Source: Microcystis viridis FACHB-1342
Lineage (GTDB): Bacteria; Cyanobacteriota; Cyanobacteriia; Cyanobacteriales; Microcystaceae
Length of the DNA stretch: 64,000 nucleotides
Direction: 5' to 3'
Assembly: GCF_014698335.1 (NCBI RefSeq)
Contig: NZ_JACJSV010000013.1
Coordinates: 1-64,000 of the forward strand
A program made the position numbers and the translations under genes. Positions 52,761 through 60,290 of the stretch are shown one piece after another. How positions within the stretch are numbered: the stretch's first letter is position 1; every line of letters begins with the position of its first letter. The notes under the pieces are model-generated. The model had not been told where the DNA came from, did no database searches, and saw nothing but the letters and a program-made list of their open reading frames with translations.

Positions 52761-54524
52761 TTAAGAAAGTTCAGCACTCCAGGGCTGTAACTTACCTTGA
52801 TAGCGATATTCTTTGAATTCTTGGCGCATTTCCTCGATTTCGCTATTATCTGGCAGACTACGAGTCAAGAAGTTATGACGCATTTCTCCCAGGGCTGATA
52901 ATCCACTTTGGGCTAACAAATAGCTAAAATGAGCTAAATTGCGGGGTTTCAACAGGCCACGCCAGCCAAAACCTTTCCACTGGAACATTGCATACCAAAT
53001 TGCCACATAGAAAAAGGTATTCTTCATGCTGGTGAAAATGTTACAGCGTTGGGGTTCAAGCTTGCTATTTTCTAGGAAGTCTTCAAAGTGTTTAAAGGTA
53101 TAGTAACTGCCGATTAGTTGATCGGCTCGAATCGCATCCATCAAACCCATATTAACTCCTCGCTCTACCAATTTGTTACAATCTTGATAGACATCGACGA
53201 ATAAGCCATTGAGAAAAGTGCGGAAAGGACCAGTAAACTGTTTGAGAAAAGCTGGATCTAAATGCCATTTACCGATGTACATAGGAACTAAAACGCCGAA
53301 CCACCACATATACTCAAAGTAAATCCGCCAACTCATGATACTGGCATGACCTAACTGTTTTTGATGTTCCTGCATGAAAGTGTTGACGCTATCAGAAAAA
53401 GCCAGATTGAAGTCATTGTAAACAGCCCGTTTTTCTTCAGCATTGGCCTCGTTTGCCAATTTGGCGCGGATAATTTCGGTAATGCTTTCAACGGCGATGG
53501 CAATCATCGTCGTTCCCAGGGAATAAAAAGCATCAAAAATACAGGCTGAATCTCCCACTACATACCAGTTATCATGCGAAAACATCACTTTACTTTTGTG
53601 GGCAACTCGGGGCAAATAATGAAAGTCAACCAACTCGCTATTTTGCAATAATTTATAGAGAACCGTATGGTTGGCTTTCAAAAAAGCAGTAAACTTTTCT
53701 TGGGTGTTTATGGTAGCTGCGGGAATGACATCGTGGTGGTGAATGACTCCCAGAGAAAGTTCTTTACTATCTCGATCAATGGGAATCATCCACAACCAAT
53801 GACCAGGGCCAAAGTAATGGTTGGTAGCGTAGTAATGACTGACAGTGGTTCCTGCTGGATGATAACCACTATGGAAAATGGTCCGATCTACATCTTTAAT
53901 CCTTACCCAAGCGGAGCCATTATTAACTCCTAAAAGTTGGTCTGAACCAAAAATGAGATTGTCGGTTTTTTTGCCTATAATAAATCGGCGACCAGCCGCA
54001 TCAACAATGTGCTTGGCTGTTATTTCTATGGTTGTATCCTCTAATTTGACTGTGACGGTTTTGAGTTGATCGCCTTCGGTTAAATCTACATCGACAACTC
54101 TTCCGTTGTAGAAGATTGCTCCCATTTCCTTATTCATTTTGAGCAAGTCCCGTTCAAACTTTGCTCGGTTGATCTGAAAAGTCGGAATCGGGGGTTGACG
54201 ATTGATCCAGACGTGATAATAATCGTCAATTGAATCAGTTTCAGCCAGATTTTTCGGCCAGTGGAAGTTCAGTCCCGCTTTAGGAGGATGATTTTCAATC
54301 ATGTAATCATGCAGTCCCAACTCTTTACAGATGAGTAGGGCGGCTATTTCAACTGTAGATTCGCCAATTTTGAGATCTGTATCGGGTCGATTTTCGGGAC
54401 GAGGATCGATCAGCGCCACCCGAATATTAGGGATGTTGAGCATCAGGTGTCGCGCTTGACATAAGCCGGCAAAGCCAGCCCCCATAATTACAACATCGTA
54501 GTGCAAAGCTTGAGTCGTGTTCAT
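52761..54524 (-). CDS. Flavin-dependent halogenase-like enzyme 3
   Basis: The 587-residue protein is the first of the three halogenase-like genes to be transcribed. It keeps GAGFAG, DLKIGEST, PPKAGLNFHW and GHWLWMIP; the second FAD contact reads VVGDSACIFDAFYSLG, where GDSA replaces GDAA. The catalytic lysine context K-x-G-L-N-F is the same as in the others. An AGGAG ribosome site lies ten bases upstream. A MITE separates it from the small membrane protein gene. Confidence 0.82.
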   Translation of the reverse strand: MNTTQALHYDVVIMGAGFAGLCQARHLMLNIPNIRVALIDPRPENRPDTDLKIGESTVEIAALLICKELGLHDYMIENHPPKAGLNFHWPKNLAETDSIDDYYHVWINRQPPIPTFQINRAKFERDLLKMNKEMGAIFYNGRVVDVDLTEGDQLKTVTVKLEDTTIEITAKHIVDAAGRRFIIGKKTDNLIFGSDQLLGVNNGSAWVRIKDVDRTIFHSGYHPAGTTVSHYYATNHYFGPGHWLWMIPIDRDSKELSLGVIHHHDVIPAATINTQEKFTAFLKANHTVLYKLLQNSELVDFHYLPRVAHKSKVMFSHDNWYVVGDSACIFDAFYSLGTTMIAIAVESITEIIRAKLANEANAEEKRAVYNDFNLAFSDSVNTFMQEHQKQLGHASIMSWRIYFEYMWWFGVLVPMYIGKWHLDPAFLKQFTGPFRTFLNGLFVDVYQDCNKLVERGVNMGLMDAIRADQLIGSYYTFKHFEDFLENSKLEPQRCNIFTSMKNTFFYVAIWYAMFQWKGFGWRGLLKPRNLAHFSYLLAQSGLSALGEMRHNFLTRSLPDNSEIEEMRQEFKEYRYQGKLQPWSAELS

Positions 54525-54559
54525 TGATCAATTTCTCCTGATAAAGGGATGAGAATCAC

Positions 54560-54747
54560 GGTTCTTCGTTACTAGGTCCGGTTTGATCGGGGGGGCATAA
54601 ATCGACTAAATCCTGATCTGGCAAGAGATTTAATTGATTAGTTCCTTCTAGATCAACAACAATTGACAAAAATCGCCTAATGTCTTTCTTTATAAGGTTT
54701 TCATGCCTTATAATCCCCGTCTATTACATAACACACACCGAAGAACC
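54560..54747. mobile_element. MITE, copy 2 (GGTTCTTCG ends), inside the biosynthetic cluster
   Basis: The 188-bp stretch starts GGTTCTTCG and ends CGAAGAACC, a perfect 9-bp inverted repeat, and matches 16841-17026 along its length. It lies between halogenase gene 3 and the small membrane protein gene and would be transcribed as part of the operon. Confidence 0.8.
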
Positions 54748-54770
54748 AGAATTACGTTAAGTTAGTTCAA

Positions 54771-55013
54771 TTAAGAGGGAGAATCCTCTGAGGAAAGTAT
54801 GGTTCGGCTCTCCATTAACCATTTTTCGATGCGTCGCCCTTGCCACATCCAAAGTCCAGTGAAGCTTAGGAGGGGAAAGACAACAATCCCGACGGCTATC
54901 AGCATTCCTGGATGATTGCGCCAGGGGGAATAGATAAAAATCCCTAACAGAAGTGATGCCAAAATGTGGATCAGTCGGAGTTGGCTTCTCAATGATTTAT
55001 TCGGCTTGTACAT
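54771..55013 (-). CDS. Small two-helix membrane protein
   Basis: The 80-residue protein has a basic N terminus (KPNKSLRSQLRLIH), a membrane helix near 15-28 (ILASLLLGIFIY), a short loop with SPWRNHPG, a second helix (MLIAVGIVVFPLLSFTGLWMW) and a polar tail. LIHILASLLLG and TGLWMWQGRR recall the helices of PepSY-type membrane proteins, but no PepSY domain is present. It sits between the ACP-containing synthase gene and the halogenases, so it may be a membrane partner of the pathway. Family unknown. Confidence 0.65.
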   Translation of the reverse strand: MYKPNKSLRSQLRLIHILASLLLGIFIYSPWRNHPGMLIAVGIVVFPLLSFTGLWMWQGRRIEKWLMESRTILSSEDSPS

Positions 55014-55081
55014 GACAAATTTTCCTGGGCAGATAGATAGAGAAAAGTGAGAAAGCAGAATCTAGTCAGTAGGTTGGTCTG

Positions 55082-55103
55082 AGGATGGGTTTCCCCCCCA
55101 TCC
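55082..55103 (-). other. Hairpin after the second synthase gene
   Basis: AGGATGGG and CCCATCCT form a perfect 8-bp stem around a 6-base loop, 17 bases after the stop codon at 55120. No T run follows on the transcribed strand, so it may slow degradation or transcription rather than stop it. Confidence 0.4.
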
Positions 55104-55119
55104 TAGAGAGCAGGTTTTT

Positions 55120-58100
55120 CTAGACCATTAACAGAGCGGCTTCCCTGGTGGTCGCCCTTGCGACTAAAGATTGCTTCACCGCCTCGGGCCAGGGTGCGGC
55201 TACAGCCGTTCCATCTTTTCGCCGCTCCACCCAAGCCACATCTTGTTGACCGACATGGAGTTTTTCCAAAGTGCCATCAGGCTGTTCCCGGAAGAACTCA
55301 AAGTTGAAGGATGCGCCACACTCGGACACTGAACGCACATAGAGAAGGGTGCGAATGCGGTCAAAAGGCATCGCTTCGCGTAGATAGTCCATGCGGGTAT
55401 AGAGACAGACCATTTCCCCACAGGGATTAGAAATCCGCAAATATTCGGGAGCAACTGAGTAAAGAAACAGGTCGAGAATGCGTCCTTGCCAGATGAAATA
55501 ATTGCCGTAGTAAACATTACCGACCAAATTCGATTCTTCCAGGGTGGTTTGGAAGACCTCAGACCGCAATAACCGTCCATAGCGGCTTTCTTGTTGTGGA
55601 ATGTCATCAATGACAGCCCCCGGCTTGAGGGAAGCAAGGCTGGCGGGTAGGGGAGCCAGAGGCAGGGTTTCTGGGTGTTTTAAATCAAGGCTGGCGGGTT
55701 TGTCAGCGGCAAAGCGAGCCAAATAGTCTTGGAGATAGGGCGGGAAAGGCATGGGAGCAGGAACTCCATAGCTGACTAACCGCACCCAAGTGGCTTTAAC
55801 TTCGGCAATCGCCAGACGCTCTAGGGAATTATCGGGCAGTACCTTACAAAACTCGATGTAAGTCTCAAAGGAAGAGCCGACAATATTGCCCACCCAGGCT
55901 CGCGCTTGAATCACATCATAGGAGGTGGCTTCTCCCACAACTCGCAGGCTAACGGAATTGGTAACCATGCCCCAATCTCCGGTTAAGAAGTCGGCTAACA
56001 TTTGCTGGGCAATACTTTCCATCGGCAATTCCCGAATTTTGCCAATCCAGCGAAAATATTGGGCAAAGTAAACATGACGGCTAATGCTACCACTATCTTT
56101 GAAACTGACTTGATAGCGTTGCTCATAGACTAATTGTCCTTGCGGGCCATCATGGGTGTAGCGAGAGCTATGGCTGTCAATTTTCCCAGGCGTCGCTGGG
56201 ATAATCGCCGCTTCCGTTGCTTGAGGAGACTGGAAATTAGCTTCTGTGGGGACAGACACTGGGATGTGGGAAACCACAATTGCCACCATCCGTTCCGGTG
56301 GACGGGTTAACTTGACAGGGACAGTCAGCACTTGAGACTCACCCTCCGGGGTTGAGGTGGATAACAAGACCCCATCTCCCTGTTTCGCCACTAGACAAAA
56401 TTGCGGATCACTACCATTAAAAGCTTTGCGAACTGCTTCTGTGGCTGACCAAATCCTCATACCGGCCCGCTCTTGGGTGTCTCCTTGGCGCACTAATTGC
56501 TCCATCAGTTGACTGCGGCGATCACTTAAGAGGGCGACCCAGTCCTCGGTGCTGCGAGGGGTAATTGCTTCGATATCACAACCTTGGGGAGTTTCAGCCA
56601 CAGTGCAGAGACAATAGCGATCGCAGTGAGATAAAGAAACATTTAACCCAGAAACTTGTGTCCCGCTCAGTTGAGGCTTACCAGAGGGGAGAGACTCAAG
56701 CTCGAAAACAAGTTTTTGCTCGGGTTTGAGTCCTAGCTTAGTTTTCAGCGCGCGTTCTACAATGGGTTTTTCCTGTTGGCGGCGCTGTTCTAAGGATTTC
56801 CCTTGCAGGTTAGGCGCATAACCAAGCGCAACGGTAGGCGGTGGAATCTCTAATCCCTGGCAAGTTGTCTGTAACACTTGTCGCAGGTGTTGGCGATCGC
56901 GAATTTCAGGATTAACTAACTCAGCCGCCGTCGGATTTTCTGGGTGTTCTTCGAGAATCCGTAGGCGATATCCACTCAAGCGTTCAATTAGGTTCCCCTG
57001 CTCATCGGTAGCAATCACTTCACTAATATACTCCCGATCTTCCCGCGCCAATAGGTTAACGGTGACAAGGCGGCGACCTTGATCGCTGCTGGCCGGTTTA
57101 AATCGCTCAATCTTGGCAATTTCCACGGGTAAACAGATATCTTGGGGAATGGTCAACTGTACCGATTGGAGCAAGACATCGCGAAAATAGGGATCGCCGA
57201 GGATTAAAGACTGATTCAATCCTTTGCTAAAGCTTTGATTGGATAAATCTTCTCCAGAAAGTTGAGCGTGGGAACGGAAGACACTCTGTTTTTCACTAAG
57301 GGTGTAAATTTCACCCAGGCGTTGAAAACGTTCTCCCTGGAAGAGTAAATCCCCGTAGAGATCGGTTTTGGGAGCGATTGGGAGAGGTTGGCCTAATTCG
57401 GGTTTTTCCTGAAAAGCAGAAGTCAACTCTCCGAGAATGAGATTGGCAGAAAAATGAGCCAGAGAAAAGCCCGTTTGCTCGGTATAAATACCCACTTTAA
57501 CTCGACGTTCCCCATTGCTGGTAGCCTCGGCAATTTCTGCTTCAATTTGAATCTCAACCCCAGTCTCTGGATTAACGACTATTGGTCGTCGCAGAGAAAT
57601 ATCTTCCAGGCGAACAATTGGCGGGTTTGAGGTCCCTGTCAGGTAAGCTACAGCTTGGGCCATGGCACATAACCCAAACACGGTGGGGAATAAATAAGAA
57701 CCGCGCCAAAGGTGATCCTTGACATAGAGATCCTTCTCTAAACTCAGATGAGTCCGCACAGTCAAGGCTACCTGTGGTTCCACATATTGGACATTTTCGA
57801 TAAAGCGCAGTCCGGTGGGAGCGGGTAAGGGGGTTGGTAACCAGGTATCTAAGCCACCTAAACGAGCGGTAATCACTACCTGTGAGGTGCTTGGTGCGGT
57901 TTGGAAAAGCTGGAGAAAGCGGCTTACTCCTTCACGGGGAGAAATCGCCTTGATCCCCATGCGCTCTAGATGCTTGACACTGCCAAGACGCGCTCCCATG
58001 CCGATTTCATCCCAAACGCTATAAGCAAGCGCCAGCACCTGGGTTTGGGGGTGTTGCCGTTGGTACTGTTGTAACAGCAACGACAGGGATTCATTGGCAA

Positions 58101-60282
58101 AGGCATACCAAGCATTACCAGGCATTCCGGTAACGCCGATAATCGAACTAAAAGCGATAAAGAGCTTGGGTGGGTTAGAGGCTAATGCCTGCAATAAGTT
58201 GTAAGCTCCCAAAAGTTTGGGTGAGACTTCTGTTTGAGCATCTTGGGGTCTAACTTGTTCGACGCGACGGGGTTGATTGAGTCCGGCTCCGTGAATTACT
58301 CCCGTGATGGGTCCTAATTCCTGGGTCACTTGGTCAACTAACTGCTGAACCTCGGTAGGGTCGGCAATATTGCAGCGATAGTAAGCACCGGTGAGTCCTT
58401 GGGCTGCTAAGCGCTTGAGAGTTTGGGCAATTTCGCTGTTGCTATCTCCGGCTGCTGGCACTGCTGCTCGCCCCACCAAAGCCATTTTCACTCCCGTTTC
58501 TTGTCCTAAAGCGAGAGCGCATTCGGCGGTAATTCCCTTGGCTCCACCTGTCACCAGAATTACGTCTGAGGCCGACCAGGTGAGGGAACGGGGCGTATAA
58601 TCAATCGGCTGCTGTAACTGAGCTTGGGGGATTAGCCTTACTTGTCTCGCATCATAGCCAACGGTTGTAATCCCCTCATCTCCGGCTAGTTCCTGAATTA
58701 CTAATTTACCGGCCTGGGTTGGTTCAATTGCTGCCGCTAGGTCGATTACCCGGACTCGTGCTTCTTGGCGCTCTAGATGAACACTGCGGGCAAAGGCCGC
58801 GGCTGAAGCGACTGCGGGATGGTATTCTCCCTCGCTGGTGCCAAAACGCCCCCCACCAAATTGAACATAAGCTAAAGTTGCCGAGGGATTGGCGTGGCTA
58901 ATGGTAGCAACGCTGCTGAGGCGAGTTACCATGGCGGCGAGGGGTAATTCCGATGGCAAGGGGGAAACACCGGGTAAAATCCCTAGATAGTGGGAGAATG
59001 AACCGATACTGGCGGGTTCTGCCGCTGCGATTTCGGCGTAGGTCTTTTGTTGGACTTGAGCGCCCAATTGCTCTAATTGCTTGGTAAGAATTTTAGCAAT
59101 CGATGTGGCAGCATCAGAGACAATTAAGACTTGAGCTTGTGACCAATCAGTGGCAATTGTCGGAGGAGTCAGAGGTTGAGGCACATACTCAATGGCGTAG
59201 TTACGGACCCAGTTGCTTTCCGGGGGAGGATTATTTTGGCTCCCTTGCAGCACTGGTGTTTTCTCTGAAGCGGCAGTTTTGACAGAGGGTTGGTTTGATA
59301 CCTTCTCCAGCGCCGCAATGACATCCGCTAAAGTTCCATTCGCTAAGGCTGAGGGATCTAGTTTTCCCGTTGCTCCCACTTGTTTGACTGCTGTAGCAAC
59401 TAGCTCGGCTGCTTTAATAGAATCGAGGTTTAAATCATCAAGAAGACGCAAATCGAGGCTGAGGGTATCTTTAGGAAACCCAGTCTTTTCTTCGACTAAT
59501 TCCAGTAATTTTTGGGTAATATCAAGGGAATCTGAAGGCGGCAAAACCAGAGGCGTAACTTCTATTTGCTCAGGAACTTCCGTTAGCATTTCCACAGAAA
59601 CAACGGCATCAATAGCCTGTTTTACTTCTTGCAAAGTAGCATTAGCTAAAGCAGAAGGATCAATTTTTCCGCTCACACCAAAGGTTTTGGCGGCTGTCGC
59701 TACTAACTCGCCAGCTTTGATGGAATCTAAATTCAAATCATCTAGTAGTTTGGCATCAAGATTAATGCTGGCTACTGGATAGCCAGTTTTTTCGGCAACT
59801 AACTCAATTAAACGTTTTTCAACAGTTAAATTGGTTTGGATTACTGTTGTTTCTGGGATTCGCTTGCTATTGCCATTGCTATGACCATTACTATCAACAG
59901 TGCTATGACCATTACTATTAACAGTGCTATGACCATTACTATTAACAGTGCTATGACCATTACTATTAACAGTGCTATGACCATTACTATTAACAGTGCT
60001 ATGACCATTACTATTAACAGTGCTATGACCATTACTATTAACAGTGCTATGACCATTACTATTAACAGTGCTATGACCATTACTATTAACAGTGCTATTT
60101 ACCTGAACACTGCTCTGAAAGGGAATCAGATTAGTTGCTGGACTTTTAAGCAAAATATAAGACTGAAGATCTGCTTTGATAACTTGGGACAAAAACTGGC
60201 TTCGGTTAGAGAAGTAATGGGAGAGAAGTTTAACAATCTCTTGATTGCCAACTGCTTGTTTGGAGTCAGAAGAATAAGTCAT
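55120..60282 (-). CDS. Iterative polyketide synthase, second half: ACP-ACP-KR-DH-PPTase-TE-TE
   Basis: The 1720-residue protein has an N-terminal helical segment (10-45), a repeat linker (63-134, nine STVNSNGH units), two carrier domains with LNLDSIK (Ser187, Ser288), a ketoreductase (TGGAKGIT 577-584; AFSSIIG and YAFAN near 711-729), a dehydratase hot dog (YVKDHLWRG, His856), a phosphopantetheinyl transferase (LSHCDRY, GCDIEAI 1233-1239, WSATEAVRKAF 1277-1287) and two hot-dog thioesterase-like domains (about 1385-1530 with HVYFAQYFRW, and 1575-1710 with VYYGNYFIWQGR). It can thus arm its own carrier domains. With the KS-AT partner encoded 8 bp upstream it forms a complete iterative synthase of the enediyne/PUFA lineage. 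Confidence 0.88.
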   Translation of the reverse strand: MTYSSDSKQAVGNQEIVKLLSHYFSNRSQFLSQVIKADLQSYILLKSPATNLIPFQSSVQVNSTVNSNGHSTVNSNGHSTVNSNGHSTVNSNGHSTVNSNGHSTVNSNGHSTVNSNGHSTVNSNGHSTVDSNGHSNGNSKRIPETTVIQTNLTVEKRLIELVAEKTGYPVASINLDAKLLDDLNLDSIKAGELVATAAKTFGVSGKIDPSALANATLQEVKQAIDAVVSVEMLTEVPEQIEVTPLVLPPSDSLDITQKLLELVEEKTGFPKDTLSLDLRLLDDLNLDSIKAAELVATAVKQVGATGKLDPSALANGTLADVIAALEKVSNQPSVKTAASEKTPVLQGSQNNPPPESNWVRNYAIEYVPQPLTPPTIATDWSQAQVLIVSDAATSIAKILTKQLEQLGAQVQQKTYAEIAAAEPASIGSFSHYLGILPGVSPLPSELPLAAMVTRLSSVATISHANPSATLAYVQFGGGRFGTSEGEYHPAVASAAAFARSVHLERQEARVRVIDLAAAIEPTQAGKLVIQELAGDEGITTVGYDARQVRLIPQAQLQQPIDYTPRSLTWSASDVILVTGGAKGITAECALALGQETGVKMALVGRAAVPAAGDSNSEIAQTLKRLAAQGLTGAYYRCNIADPTEVQQLVDQVTQELGPITGVIHGAGLNQPRRVEQVRPQDAQTEVSPKLLGAYNLLQALASNPPKLFIAFSSIIGVTGMPGNAWYAFANESLSLLLQQYQRQHPQTQVLALAYSVWDEIGMGARLGSVKHLERMGIKAISPREGVSRFLQLFQTAPSTSQVVITARLGGLDTWLPTPLPAPTGLRFIENVQYVEPQVALTVRTHLSLEKDLYVKDHLWRGSYLFPTVFGLCAMAQAVAYLTGTSNPPIVRLEDISLRRPIVVNPETGVEIQIEAEIAEATSNGERRVKVGIYTEQTGFSLAHFSANLILGELTSAFQEKPELGQPLPIAPKTDLYGDLLFQGERFQRLGEIYTLSEKQSVFRSHAQLSGEDLSNQSFSKGLNQSLILGDPYFRDVLLQSVQLTIPQDICLPVEIAKIERFKPASSDQGRRLVTVNLLAREDREYISEVIATDEQGNLIERLSGYRLRILEEHPENPTAAELVNPEIRDRQHLRQVLQTTCQGLEIPPPTVALGYAPNLQGKSLEQRRQQEKPIVERALKTKLGLKPEQKLVFELESLPSGKPQLSGTQVSGLNVSLSHCDRYCLCTVAETPQGCDIEAITPRSTEDWVALLSDRRSQLMEQLVRQGDTQERAGMRIWSATEAVRKAFNGSDPQFCLVAKQGDGVLLSTSTPEGESQVLTVPVKLTRPPERMVAIVVSHIPVSVPTEANFQSPQATEAAIIPATPGKIDSHSSRYTHDGPQGQLVYEQRYQVSFKDSGSISRHVYFAQYFRWIGKIRELPMESIAQQMLADFLTGDWGMVTNSVSLRVVGEATSYDVIQARAWVGNIVGSSFETYIEFCKVLPDNSLERLAIAEVKATWVRLVSYGVPAPMPFPPYLQDYLARFAADKPASLDLKHPETLPLAPLPASLASLKPGAVIDDIPQQESRYGRLLRSEVFQTTLEESNLVGNVYYGNYFIWQGRILDLFLYSVAPEYLRISNPCGEMVCLYTRMDYLREAMPFDRIRTLLYVRSVSECGASFNFEFFREQPDGTLEKLHVGQQDVAWVERRKDGTAVAAPWPEAVKQSLVARATTREAALLMV
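59881..60096 (-). repeat. Nine perfect or near-perfect 24-bp tandem repeats in the synthase linker
   Basis: The unit ATGACCATTACTATTAACAG plus TGCT (plus strand) is repeated nine times; one unit has a single base change (Asn to Asp). It encodes STVNSNGH, so loss or gain of units keeps the frame and changes only the linker length before the first carrier domain. Confidence 0.95.
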
Positions 60283-60290
60283 AATGTCCT

